From Oleispira sp036960605 (lineage in GTDB: Bacteria > Pseudomonadota > Gammaproteobacteria > Pseudomonadales > Oceanobacteraceae), in assembly GCA_036960605.1 (NCBI GenBank), contig JBALXI010000022.1, positions 1 to 64,000 on the forward strand: DNA of 64,000 nt. The letters run 5' to 3'. Positions 25,715 through 34,634 of the stretch are shown here, piece by piece. Both the position numbers and the translations under genes were made by a program. The notes beneath the pieces were generated by a model that was not told the DNA's origin, made no database searches, and saw nothing but the letters and a program-made list of their open reading frames with translations. Position 1 is the stretch's first letter. Every line of letters starts with the position of its first letter.

Positions 25715-28568
25715 CACCATACCTCGCTACGGCTTCAGTTTTATCAAAACGAACAGGAGAAAGTCGTTTCATTGCTGTAAAACTGGTATCAATCCACGAG
25801 TTAAAGTGTCCCTGCCAACCCAATTCGACATTATTATAATGGAAGCTTTCAGCCAATTCCGTGAACGGTGCGGCTTGTTGAGAAAATATTTGTTGATATA
25901 GGGCTTTTTCTTCTGCCGATGTATCTTTAGGAATGGGCGCCTTAAGCAATTCATCACTGAATTTCTCATACAGGTCGGCCATTTTGACGTTCGCCATACT
26001 GACAAACTCAAGTATTCCGTAGTCAGCCGCTAAGCTGTACCGTGTTTTAGCGTCTGTTAAATAGCCATTTTTACGGGCAATGCTTTTCTCAATCGGTGAA
26101 CGTAACGAGCGACGATAAAATTCCGAAGCGAAATAATCACCGTATTTTGCATTGGCCCAAGCCCCTAACCATTGACTGCGAACAGTTCGAGCATCACCGC
26201 CCTTAGCATCGCCAGCGACAATACGTCGCAACCAGAAAAGCTGACGGCCATGATCTTTTTTCTTTTCGTACAGACTGGCGAGGTGAAAGCGCGCTTCCAT
26301 CCGATTATCAAAAGGTTTTTCATAGGTATGCGCGTAGTCACGATAATATTCTATGGCTAATTCATCATTGCCGGTCTTCTCTGCTAGGCCAGCCACAATA
26401 AACAACGCTTCTTGGCGAACTTGCTCACTCGGGTCTTTCTTTTGTAAATACTGATAAGCGATTAATGCCTGTGGCCAATCCTTGAGATTTTCATAAGCGA
26501 AAGCAACCTTACGTGGGAACTCTGCCGCCAACTCATGCTTAGGGTAGCGCTGCTTCAATTCTTTCAACTCAACAATTGCTTCCTGCCATTGCTTTGCAGA
26601 CAGCATCAGTGAGGCCGCGTCGTATTGAGCAATGATACGAATATTGGTTGCGGGGGCAAGAATCTTAATACTAAGTAGCGCCGCAATCGCTTGCGGCTTA
26701 TCAACGATTTCGGGCTGCTGCAGTTGCTCGGCGTATTTATAAATACTGGCAGCAATTTGCGTACTGATTTGCTTATATTCCGCAGTATTCTCTTTCGCTA
26801 TCAACCCACGCTGAGCCAAATAATTATCACGCGCTTGTGGATAGTCCGCTTTCTGATAATAAGATTGCGCGATAATGCCATACGCCGTTTTCTTTAACTC
26901 TTGGTTTTTTTGTCCCTTTTTATCAACAAGAGCTGAGGCAATTTTAATGGCTTGATCGTATTGATTAAGTGCAAATAACGTTTGCGATGCATTGGTTAAT
27001 ACAAGCGCAGAGCGCTCATCATCATGATAAATACTGGCGAACTTCAAAAGGCTGCCCAGTGTTTGTGTACGCCAAGCTTTATTATTATCTCTCTCGGCAC
27101 GGCCCTCATTACTGTCTTCGCCACTAAGAACATCCAAATATTTTTGGTGCGCAACAATACTCGCATAAGCGGCTTTATTGGCGAGCTCATAGCCACTCTT
27201 TGCATTACTGCTACCAGATTGGTCATAACCCACCAAGTCATAATCACTCGCGGCTAATGCGAACAGGCCATTTTCAAACTGCGCTTCTGCTTTTCTAAAG
27301 CGAATTTGCTCACTGTTTTCTTGCTGATCAAAATACGTTAAATAGCGGCCATAAAAGTCACTTGCCGATACCAATGACTTTTGGCCCAGCTCTAGCAAAT
27401 GTTCTTCTTTAGGCTGACGCTTGGATTTTTTTAGCGCTTGCTGGCCTAGACTGTGATAATGATTAGCAAGCTCGATGTAATATCCTTGCAAGCTTGCCAG
27501 TATGCTTTTCTGTTGACTCGCATGCTGGTTATAGTATGTAGATTTAGGACCATACAAGTTGCTGTATTTTTCTTTCTCTTCCAATACCAGTTTAGGGAAG
27601 ACTCCCTGCACGTACACGCCAATAAGCTGCTGATGGAACTGGCTGCTATATGAGTTTTCAGGGTAACGCTTAATGTATTCCGCATAAGTGGCAGCACTGT
27701 CACTGTAAAGCGATTTTTCAAGATAGAATTTCGCTAACTCTTCGTACAACTGCCATACGTAGTCTTTATTTTCCAGCAAGGAAATATCTTGAATTGCTTC
27801 AGCCCCTCCGAGATTAATTAACGCAAGACTCATGCTGTGCAAGGTATCGTTAATCAACGATTTCTCGACATTGTTTAACGCCGCACTCGCGCTTTTAGAC
27901 ATTAACAGCTGGTCTAATACGAGCGCAAAGTGATGCAATGACTTCTGATAAATACCCTGTTTATAATAAGACCAGCCCAGCATGTAGTGGGCGTTATTAT
28001 TGAGCTTCTCAGCTTGGCGCTGGGTTGTTTGATCATAAGCATGCTCTGCTTTTTCATATCGTGCGCTATTGAAGTAGATGTCCCCTATGCGGAAGTACAC
28101 CTCAGCCATATTCGGGTAATAAGGATGACGCTCAACGAGACGCTCTAACATTTTCAACGCATTTTCTGTTTGACCTTCCAAATCATAGGCTTTGGCCAGC
28201 TGATAAAGCACTTCTACGTTGTCTGGGCTATTAGGGTATTTTTCTAAAATGTCACGATAGCTGGCAATCGCATTACGGTAGTAGCCTTGCTTGGGCGCGG
28301 TATTCGGGTTGGTTTGATTGGCATCACTTTCAAGCATGTGTACGCCCGAAATACGGCGCTCTATTTGCTCTTTAATGTAATCGTCATCAACCAGTGTTAA
28401 TAATTCTTGGTACTGATCTCGGACTTGCTGATGATCTTGGCTATCAATCTTTTCTTCATTGATCTCACTTAAATTCGCCTGCTCTAAACCGGCAATTGTG
28501 CCTTGATTTGAACATGAGACAATCGCGCTCATCGCCGCCATTGAAATAAAGAGTTTGATATTTTTCAT
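25701..28568 (-). CDS. Large TPR-repeat lipoprotein
   Basis: 955 residues. The lipoprotein signal ends AIVSC (C19) with SNQ after it. Many TPR/tol-pal-like units can be seen along the whole length, for instance NVEVLYQLAKAYDLEGQTENALKMLERLVERHPYYP, MAEVYFRIGDIYFNSARYEKAEHAY and AYENLKDWPQALIAYQYLQKKDP. The fold should be a long alpha solenoid. It overlaps the upstream TPR gene by four bases (ATGA), so it is co-translated. The size and architecture recall AgmU/GltD-type periplasmic scaffolds, but orthology is not shown. Confidence 0.85.
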   Translation of the reverse strand: MKNIKLFISMAAMSAIVSCSNQGTIAGLEQANLSEINEEKIDSQDHQQVRDQYQELLTLVDDDYIKEQIERRISGVHMLESDANQTNPNTAPKQGYYRNAIASYRDILEKYPNSPDNVEVLYQLAKAYDLEGQTENALKMLERLVERHPYYPNMAEVYFRIGDIYFNSARYEKAEHAYDQTTQRQAEKLNNNAHYMLGWSYYKQGIYQKSLHHFALVLDQLLMSKSASAALNNVEKSLINDTLHSMSLALINLGGAEAIQDISLLENKDYVWQLYEELAKFYLEKSLYSDSAATYAEYIKRYPENSYSSQFHQQLIGVYVQGVFPKLVLEEKEKYSNLYGPKSTYYNQHASQQKSILASLQGYYIELANHYHSLGQQALKKSKRQPKEEHLLELGQKSLVSASDFYGRYLTYFDQQENSEQIRFRKAEAQFENGLFALAASDYDLVGYDQSGSSNAKSGYELANKAAYASIVAHQKYLDVLSGEDSNEGRAERDNNKAWRTQTLGSLLKFASIYHDDERSALVLTNASQTLFALNQYDQAIKIASALVDKKGQKNQELKKTAYGIIAQSYYQKADYPQARDNYLAQRGLIAKENTAEYKQISTQIAASIYKYAEQLQQPEIVDKPQAIAALLSIKILAPATNIRIIAQYDAASLMLSAKQWQEAIVELKELKQRYPKHELAAEFPRKVAFAYENLKDWPQALIAYQYLQKKDPSEQVRQEALFIVAGLAEKTGNDELAIEYYRDYAHTYEKPFDNRMEARFHLASLYEKKKDHGRQLFWLRRIVAGDAKGGDARTVRSQWLGAWANAKYGDYFASEFYRRSLRSPIEKSIARKNGYLTDAKTRYSLAADYGILEFVSMANVKMADLYEKFSDELLKAPIPKDTSAEEKALYQQIFSQQAAPFTELAESFHYNNVELGWQGHFNSWIDTSFTAMKRLSPVRFDKTEAVARYGDEIL

Positions 28569-30298
28569 TGAGGTGCCACCTGTTTTAACGCGTCTTCTTC
28601 TAACGTATTGAGCGTTTTATCGTATAAGCGCGCTTTGCCTAAACGTGCTTGTGCCCAGTAATACTTCATTCGTTCTTCATGCTTATCGAGCTCGGCATTG
28701 ACCACGATACGCATGATGCTTTCGAGCTTTTTAATCATGTTGTCGGTATTTACTAATTGCTGCTGAATACGCTCATGCAGTTGAGCCATCCACCGTAAGT
28801 TCTTTTCTGACTCTTGATAGGGCTTTTCAATCTTTTTAACTTTATTAAGATTCTTCTCTAAGAATTCAAAATCGGCTTCCATAGAATTCAGTAATGGGGC
28901 AAAGCGATACTGCTCTTTTACACTGAGTGTTTTAGCGTGCAGACCAAGTTCACTGATCTGTATTTCCATCTGAGCTTTCTGTTGCTCAGTATCGCCAATG
29001 AATTTTTTCAAACCCTCACTGCTCCAACCTTGCTGACGATGATCAATAATTAAACGGTGCTCTTGTGCCTGCCTAGCCCAATAATCTAAATTTTCGCGCA
29101 GCGCGTACAAGTCGCGTAATTCTTTCAATACCGTATGAAAGGAATTACTCGACATCAACTCGATGAGGAAAGGAGTGAGCTTGTTATAATCCAAACTGGG
29201 TTCGCTGCCATACCAATCGGTTTCATCCATCATTGCATCGAGGTTAATCACAAACTCTTCGGGTATTTTCTGACCATCAATGATTCTTCGGGCAGATTCG
29301 ATGCTTTTAATGCCGCCGGCAAACGCTCTCTCGGCCAACAGATATTGTTTTAACGCGGTTCTCGGTGCACCTTGCTGTTCATATAAATGCGCGAGTAATA
29401 CTTTGGCTTCTTGCACTTCTGCAATACTGATGGAACGCTGATCCAGTGCTCTTAATGCAGGGATAGCCACATTGTAACGCTCTAATTTAATCGCCGTCCA
29501 ACCGTAGCTCAGTAACGCGCGATTGCTGTATAAACCCGTCGTACGAACATTTTGCAGATGCAGCCAAGCGCCTAATAAGTTTCCATCTTCCACTTCTATG
29601 TGCGCTAAAGCTTGCTTGGCACGATCAGCCAATACTAGATATTCGTCTTGTGGATGCGCCTGACCATAAACAATCACACGAGCGAAATGTGTCCGCGCAT
29701 TGTCTTTATCGCCCCTCGCCAAGAAAGACGCGGCTAAGTTAAAAATCAAATAAGGCTCATAAATACTGCCTTGCATCACCCCTCCTAACGCTTGTTCTAC
29801 ACTATCGAGATGGGTATTGCGGATATTGATTAAGGTGGCAAGGTAATTAAATTCTTTGTGAATCTCATCAGGAATATCCCCTTGGATACGCGCCAACGTG
29901 GCAGCCGCTTTATTGTCTTCGCCTTTGTGGTAATACATTTTGGCTAAATAAAACCATGCCTTATTTTTCACTTCATCACTGATGCCGCTATCGTCACTGG
30001 CGTCGGCTTTGTTAACCAGTAGCTGTTGAAATATTTTCTCCGCTTCGTCAGGTAAACCGTAGGAGAGTGTCATCCCACCTTGTAATAGTTTTGCTTCATT
30101 AATTTGGTGAGTCAGCTCTTTACGGCTACTCGCCACTTCGTGGCCAATAAGGGCTGAAAAATAATTCTGCTGATAATAATCAAATAAAATCGTGCCGTAT
30201 TTCAAATCACGCAACGATTCATTTTCGCTGGCCAGCGCTTTTTCTAGGCCAGAAAAGACGAGAACAAGGGTGATCAATAGTTGTGTCATATTACGCAT
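28565..30298 (-). CDS. Periplasmic TPR protein with C-terminal coiled coil
   Basis: 577 residues from the ATG at 30298; a longer open frame upstream runs back into the preceding gene and has no signal peptide. The chosen start gives MRNMTQLLITLVLVFSGLEKALA, a signal peptide. N-terminal TPR-like pairs follow (YGLPDEAEKIFQQLLVNK, KAWFYLAKMYYHKGEDNKAAATL, FNLAASFLARGDKDNARTHF). Residues about 430-560 are long coiled-coil helices. It is tightly packed between the 30309 gene (10 bases) and the large TPR lipoprotein (four-base overlap). Likely a periplasmic scaffold of the same complex. Confidence 0.82.
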   Translation of the reverse strand: MRNMTQLLITLVLVFSGLEKALASENESLRDLKYGTILFDYYQQNYFSALIGHEVASSRKELTHQINEAKLLQGGMTLSYGLPDEAEKIFQQLLVNKADASDDSGISDEVKNKAWFYLAKMYYHKGEDNKAAATLARIQGDIPDEIHKEFNYLATLINIRNTHLDSVEQALGGVMQGSIYEPYLIFNLAASFLARGDKDNARTHFARVIVYGQAHPQDEYLVLADRAKQALAHIEVEDGNLLGAWLHLQNVRTTGLYSNRALLSYGWTAIKLERYNVAIPALRALDQRSISIAEVQEAKVLLAHLYEQQGAPRTALKQYLLAERAFAGGIKSIESARRIIDGQKIPEEFVINLDAMMDETDWYGSEPSLDYNKLTPFLIELMSSNSFHTVLKELRDLYALRENLDYWARQAQEHRLIIDHRQQGWSSEGLKKFIGDTEQQKAQMEIQISELGLHAKTLSVKEQYRFAPLLNSMEADFEFLEKNLNKVKKIEKPYQESEKNLRWMAQLHERIQQQLVNTDNMIKKLESIMRIVVNAELDKHEERMKYYWAQARLGKARLYDKTLNTLEEDALKQVAPQ

Positions 30299-30308
30299 AA
30301 TCAGCCTA

Positions 30309-30896
30309 TTACCACTGTTTAATCGTAAATTGTGCTTCTTGCTTAGCGCTATCATCAACAATGGCAAGTTCCAAAAACTGGCTGCCTTTGCTCTTTTGAA
30401 ATTCCAATTCACTGGCGCGCTTGTAAGGTCTGCCATTAGGGCCAATACCGGTAAAAAACGCGACTATCTTGTGTTTCCCAAGATTCAAATTGGTTAGGTA
30501 CAGTCGTTGAACACCGCCTCTTGCCAGAGCCTGACGCTGTTTCTCGCTGTATAAGTGACTTGCGACCTGCTTGCCATTAATTTTAACTTTTACGCTTTCT
30601 AAAGTAAAAAACTGGCCAATATCTAGGGACACAAAAATGGATAATTGGGTGCTAGAAGGAAAGAGCAATTCTTCCTCCATCAGCTGTAGGTCTTTGTTGA
30701 GATCGACAACCGACTTTTTTAAGCCTTGGATCTCTTTTGAGAGCACCTTCACATTGTTCAGAGCACGCTCAGCCGTCTTCTGTTTTTCTTGCTCGGAAAA
30801 ATCAATGCTTTGATCATTCGAATAAGCGCTATTGATGCTGATAATTAAATAGAATAAGACTGATATACAGGAGTTAGTTAGCCTGAAACTTGTCAT
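30309..30896 (-). CDS. Secreted coiled-coil protein, first gene of the envelope operon
   Basis: 195 residues with a signal peptide (about 1-26, ending NSAYS). A predicted coiled coil lies at about 36-78 (QEKQKTAERALNNVKVLSKEIQGLKKS). A beta-rich domain follows (LDIGQFFTLESVKVKINGKQVASHL, LGKHKIVAFFTGIGPNGRPYKRA). I do not know a family for it. The start has an ideal AAGGAG site seven bases upstream. As leader of the operon it is likely a structural periplasmic part of the machine. Confidence 0.75.
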   Translation of the reverse strand: MTSFRLTNSCISVLFYLIISINSAYSNDQSIDFSEQEKQKTAERALNNVKVLSKEIQGLKKSVVDLNKDLQLMEEELLFPSSTQLSIFVSLDIGQFFTLESVKVKINGKQVASHLYSEKQRQALARGGVQRLYLTNLNLGKHKIVAFFTGIGPNGRPYKRASELEFQKSKGSQFLELAIVDDSAKQEAQFTIKQW

Positions 30897-31107
30897 AACC
30901 TTCTCCTTTACTTAGTAGATTTTTTTCACAGCGTACTTATAATCGAAATCGCCTATTAAATCGATTAGGCCAACCCTACTAATGTTTATAAAAGCGAAGC
31001 TCATCACAATAACCTGCCTTAATGGCTAAGTTTTTTTGTAACCAAGCGTCTATAATGGCCCGCCTAGAACTATTCCTTTCTTTGTCATATTCACTGGGTC
31101 GCTGTCT
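30897..31107. promoter_or_regulatory. Divergent promoter region of the envelope system
   Basis: This 211-base gap separates the leftward nine-gene operon from the rightward barrel/fibro-slime genes. A perfect TATAAT at 31051-31056 lies 52 bases before the rightward start, with no clear -35 partner. A TATAAG on the minus strand (30936-30941) lies 40 bases before the leftward start. An inverted repeat with arms GCCTA/TAGGC spans 30951-30970, next to the leftward -10, and could bind a regulator. These are visual matches only. Confidence 0.5.
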
Positions 31108-31884
31108 ATGTTACGCAAATCTCTAGCGTTCTATTGTGTTATGTCCTTAACGATTTTCAGCTCAGCGTTGAAGGCTGAAATCAGTAAGACAACGTCATCT
31201 GATATTAAAAATTCAGTTCAACTTATTGTTATCGATACCTTCTTAGAGATTCATTCAGGCCCTGGCCGAGGTTATCCCATCATCAATACGATGGAACAAG
31301 ATGAACCCATTAATGTTCTACGCCGCAGAGGCAGCTGGTATCAGGTGAGTAATCGCCATAATAAAAAAGGTTGGATTCAGCAAGAAAAGCTAGCCCGCAC
31401 CATCGCACCCAGTGGCTTGCCAGCCGCTTTGCCCGATACGCAGCACGGTGATTATTTGGCCCAACAAGGACGCATTGGATTTTCCATTGGCCAACAAGGG
31501 GATGCTGAAACAGCCACACTGGTCGCTGGTTTTCGCTTATTGAGCTTTGTCGGCGCTGAGATTGAATACGGCCAAATTTTTGGTTCCAGTATTGATGGCA
31601 TCAGCTACGGTGCAAACCTCCTTTTTGAACCCATAAAGAGCTGGTCGTTTACCCCCTTTATCAGCACAGGATTTGGTAAGCAGCAATGGAAACAAAAAGA
31701 AAAACAAAACGTCGGTAACCGTAATGAATTTAATAGTGATCATACTTTCATCGGTGCCGGCATTAATTATTACATTGGTTATAACTTTGTTGTGCGTGGA
31801 GAATACCGAGAGGTTTCACTCACGGGCGCTAATGACTCTTTGAGGAACTCCGCATGGCGAGTTGGTTTCAGCAGCTTTTTTTAA
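31108..31884 (+). CDS. SH3-domain outer-membrane beta-barrel protein
   Basis: 258 residues with a signal peptide (about 1-24, ALKA). A bacterial SH3 domain lies at about 38-98 (LEIHSGPGRGYPIINTMEQ, then RRGSWYQVSNRHNKKGWI), a fold that often binds peptidoglycan. A C-terminal segment (about 125-258) shows alternating amphipathic strands (GFRLLSFVGAEIEYGQIFG, WSFTPFISTGFGKQQW, NYYIGYNFVVRGEYREVSL) and ends in SSFF, with the terminal Phe typical of outer-membrane barrels. Its last 31 bases overlap the next gene. It would tie the cell wall to the outer membrane. Confidence 0.82.
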   Translation: MLRKSLAFYCVMSLTIFSSALKAEISKTTSSDIKNSVQLIVIDTFLEIHSGPGRGYPIINTMEQDEPINVLRRRGSWYQVSNRHNKKGWIQQEKLARTIAPSGLPAALPDTQHGDYLAQQGRIGFSIGQQGDAETATLVAGFRLLSFVGAEIEYGQIFGSSIDGISYGANLLFEPIKSWSFTPFISTGFGKQQWKQKEKQNVGNRNEFNSDHTFIGAGINYYIGYNFVVRGEYREVSLTGANDSLRNSAWRVGFSSFF

Positions 31885-32516
31885 TCGCGCTTAGCGCTTC
31901 TACCCTAGTCTCTTTCACATCGATAGCCGCGGCTGAAGATGGTGATGTCGAGATCAATCCCATTATTGTGGTTGAGCCTGATAATCAACAACGAGAAGCT
32001 TATGAAGCGCAAATTGACAGTGAATTCTTTGAGATCGGTGCTTATGCAGGCATTTTAGCGATTGAAGATTTTGGCAGCTCAGCGGTTGTCGGCTTAAAAG
32101 CGTCGTTCCACGCGACTGAAGATTTCTTTCTACAAGCCAATATGGGCCAAGCGGAAGCAAAAGAATCAACCGCTGAATATTATTTTGGTGATAATGAGAT
32201 ATCCATCATAAAAGACAGAGACTATAACTACTATAATCTGCTTGTTGGTTATAACTTGTTTCCTGGCGAAACATTTGTCTCGCAAAACTTAACGTTTAAT
32301 AGTGTGTTCTATTTAGTCGCTGGTGCAGGTAATACTGAATTCGCTGACGACAACCATTTTACGCTTACTGTCGGCAGTGGTTATCGTATTATTTTAAGAG
32401 ATTGGCTGACAGTAAATGTTGATTTCCGTGATCATAGTTTTGAGGCTGAAATTGGCCCTAAAACTAAACGCACACATAATTTAGAATTTAGTACTGGCTT
32501 AACCGCTTTCTTTTAA
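31854..32516 (+). CDS. Outer-membrane beta-barrel protein
   Basis: 220 residues; signal peptide about 1-26 (ending IAAA). After a short acidic N-terminus there are alternating beta strands (FEIGAYAGILAIEDFG, DFFLQANMGQAEAK, YYNLLVGYNLFPG, LTVNVDFRDHSF) ending in LTAFF with a terminal Phe, the outer-membrane barrel signature. The organisation resembles the barrel half of the preceding gene, so a duplication that lost the SH3 domain is possible. The start lies inside the preceding gene (31-base overlap) after a GAGGA ribosome site, indicating coupled translation. Confidence 0.82.
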   Translation: MASWFQQLFLIALSASTLVSFTSIAAAEDGDVEINPIIVVEPDNQQREAYEAQIDSEFFEIGAYAGILAIEDFGSSAVVGLKASFHATEDFFLQANMGQAEAKESTAEYYFGDNEISIIKDRDYNYYNLLVGYNLFPGETFVSQNLTFNSVFYLVAGAGNTEFADDNHFTLTVGSGYRIILRDWLTVNVDFRDHSFEAEIGPKTKRTHNLEFSTGLTAFF

Positions 32517-32554
32517 TGCTAGCGCTACACACGGATTTAATACGGGGTGGTTAT

Positions 32555-33289
32555 ATGATCAAATTTAATAACATGAAAGCACTGGTGCTATTACTGGCAT
32601 TCTTGCCTTTTGCCAATGCCATGGCTGCAGAAATCAGTCCTGGGGATTTTGATAAGTTGTGCCGCTGTGTCGACCCGTTTGATGGTGTGCGTCAAATCCC
32701 GGTACTCATTCGTGATTTTAAAGATTCTCATCCTGATTTTGAGGGTGGCATCTTTGGTTACGATAAAGGCATAGTAAAAACAACCATCGGTGCTGACGGA
32801 CGTCCAGTTTACGCAGGTGAGACCTATACAACTCATGGTAAAGAGACATTTGACCAGTGGTATAAATCAATACCTGGATTAAATATAGCGATTAATAAAA
32901 CCTTAGCGATGAGTGAAGTGGAGCCGGGTTTATATCGTTTTACCGATTTTGACTTTTTTCCTATTGATGACGAAGGCTTTGGCAACCAAGGCTACAGTCA
33001 TAATTATCACTTCACACTAGAGACCCACCTGAAATTCTTTTATGTCGAAGGAGGCCAGTTCACGTTTAATGGTGATGACGACTTATGGATTTTTATTAAT
33101 GGTAAGTTAGCCATCGATCTAGGAGGTGTTCATGGTCGTGAACAAAAGACGGTTCAATTAGATACTATTGCACAAGAGTTAGGCATTGAACCCAACAATA
33201 CGTATTCATTCGATTTGTTTTTTGCTGAACGACATAGTACTCACTCTGCCTTTCAGTTTGAAACGACCTTTGAACTGCAATGCTTATAA
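32555..33289 (+). CDS. Secreted fibro-slime domain protein
   Basis: About 244 residues; signal peptide MIKFNNMKALVLLLAFLPFANAMA. The chosen ATG has GGGGTGG eight bases upstream; an earlier ATG overlaps the previous stop. The mature protein fits the fibro-slime domain: VLIRDFKDSHPDFEGG, then FEVEGG-type FYVEGGQFTFNGDDDLWIFINGKLAIDLGGVH and TYSFDLFFAERHSTHSAFQFET, a PA14-like beta-sandwich with an Asp-rich metal loop. The domain was named from Fibrobacter surface proteins linked to slime and cellulose adhesion. Paired cysteines near both ends could form disulfides. Probably the surface-exposed or adhesive part of the system. Confidence 0.85.
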   Translation: MIKFNNMKALVLLLAFLPFANAMAAEISPGDFDKLCRCVDPFDGVRQIPVLIRDFKDSHPDFEGGIFGYDKGIVKTTIGADGRPVYAGETYTTHGKETFDQWYKSIPGLNIAINKTLAMSEVEPGLYRFTDFDFFPIDDEGFGNQGYSHNYHFTLETHLKFFYVEGGQFTFNGDDDLWIFINGKLAIDLGGVHGREQKTVQLDTIAQELGIEPNNTYSFDLFFAERHSTHSAFQFETTFELQCL

Positions 33290-33302
33290 AATAAAATACG
33301 GC

Positions 33303-34025
33303 CTAAAGGCGAGCTTGCTCGGCGGAGAGTATGATCCCGTCCAGTTCGCCAGATTCCTCTAACTTCCCTAAAATCTCGGTCATTTCTTGTATTAAAGACG
33401 GCTGACTTTTATGTATGTAATGAAACAAGGGAACTTCTATAATAGGGGCTTTATTAATAATAATTTTTCCCATCAAATCATGCTGTTCCATATATTTTTT
33501 AGCATCAAATTCAGGAAATAAAATCACATCAACCCGGCCTTTCAATAAAGCTTGAAACAAACTATCGATACTGTTCAATACTTGCCGAGTAAGGCTCCTA
33601 GTTATACGATCAGTTAATTCTACGCCCCGTATAATACCTACTTTTTTCCCGATCAATCCTCCCATACCCGTCACTGCTGGACTTTCTGTGAGAGTCAAGG
33701 CCATCGCTTTAAGACGTCCCACGGAGGTTGGTATGCGGACAAGATTAGGAACCTGATTGGCAATGGCCTTCACTCTAATCAACTCTCCATCAACAGTCCC
33801 TTGATTAGCTTCCACCAAAGAACGCTTTCCAGGAAATCGAATGAGCAGCATGTCATGACCTAAACGCTGGTAGATGCTTGTCATAACCTTTATTGAAAAA
33901 TCCATTTGTGCTGTTTCGTGCTCAAACGTGGAAATCCTAACTTGATCGCCAACACTGTACTGAGTACACAGCATTAAGCTAAATAGGCAATAAACAGACA
34001 AGCAACGACTGTTATACAGGCTCAT
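33303..34025 (-). CDS. Periplasmic solute-binding-protein-like (family 3) protein
   Basis: 240 residues with a signal peptide (about 1-25). The fold pattern is that of small type II periplasmic binding proteins: VRISTFEHETAQMDFSIKVMTSIYQRLGHDM, VDGELIRV, GKKVGIIRGVELTD, and LLKGRVDVILFPEFDA. No permease or ATPase is adjacent, so it may be a stand-alone sensor or signalling protein rather than a transporter subunit. It converges on the fibro-slime gene with only 13 bases between stops. Confidence 0.75.
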   Translation of the reverse strand: MSLYNSRCLSVYCLFSLMLCTQYSVGDQVRISTFEHETAQMDFSIKVMTSIYQRLGHDMLLIRFPGKRSLVEANQGTVDGELIRVKAIANQVPNLVRIPTSVGRLKAMALTLTESPAVTGMGGLIGKKVGIIRGVELTDRITRSLTRQVLNSIDSLFQALLKGRVDVILFPEFDAKKYMEQHDLMGKIIINKAPIIEVPLFHYIHKSQPSLIQEMTEILGKLEESGELDGIILSAEQARL

Positions 34026-34086
34026 TTCTTTCTCCAGTATTGATAACTACTGTTATACACAACAAGTCCTTATTAATGAGCATACC

Positions 34087-34452
34087 CTAGCTATTGGACC
34101 AAACGGCAAATTCATTGCCACTGGGGTCAGTAAAGTGAAAACGACGGCCACCAGGGAAAGGAAAGATTTCTTTTACAATACTGCCTCCAGCAGCCTCTAC
34201 CTTCTGTTGGCTTTGCGCCAGATCAGCGCTGAACAATACAATAAGGGCGCTGCCGCTGTGGGTTGAGGCTGATAAATCTGCACTATAAAAGCCGCCTTCT
34301 AAACCGGCGCTAGTGGCTGAAAATGCGCTGTACTCTGGGCCGTAGTCGGTAAACTGCCAGTTGAAGGCTTGGTTAAAGAAGGCTTTGCTGGCGATAATAT
34401 CTTTCGCCGGGAACTCTACATAATTGATTTTATCATGCTGGGCATTACGCAT
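34087..34452 (-). CDS. VOC-family (glyoxalase/bleomycin resistance-like) protein
   Basis: 121 residues, a single VOC module: NYVEFPAKDIIASKAFFNQAFNWQFTDYG in the first half and GSIVKEIFPFPGGRRFHFTDPSGNEFAVWS at the C-terminus, where E and the FxDPxGN loop are typical. Substrate unknown; such proteins often act on small electrophiles or bind drugs. It is monocistronic and divergent from the YHS operon. Confidence 0.87.
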   Translation of the reverse strand: MRNAQHDKINYVEFPAKDIIASKAFFNQAFNWQFTDYGPEYSAFSATSAGLEGGFYSADLSASTHSGSALIVLFSADLAQSQQKVEAAGGSIVKEIFPFPGGRRFHFTDPSGNEFAVWSNS

Positions 34453-34634
34453 TTTATTGTCCTTTATTTTTAACGATTGGTCAGATTTAGTGAACTAACT
34501 GTTCCTTCAGACGTCTTAGTCCTATCTGCCTTGTAGTAGCCGACTATACTCAATCTTAGTGGATCGAATTTACCACGGCAATTCCTGACAACAACACTTA
34601 TTTAACTGTGATTTATATCACTAGCGAGCCTTTA

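Noticed and set aside
30299..30445. N-terminal extension of the 577-residue TPR protein
   Set aside because: It overlaps the upstream gene and gives no signal peptide. The ATG at 30298 gives one.
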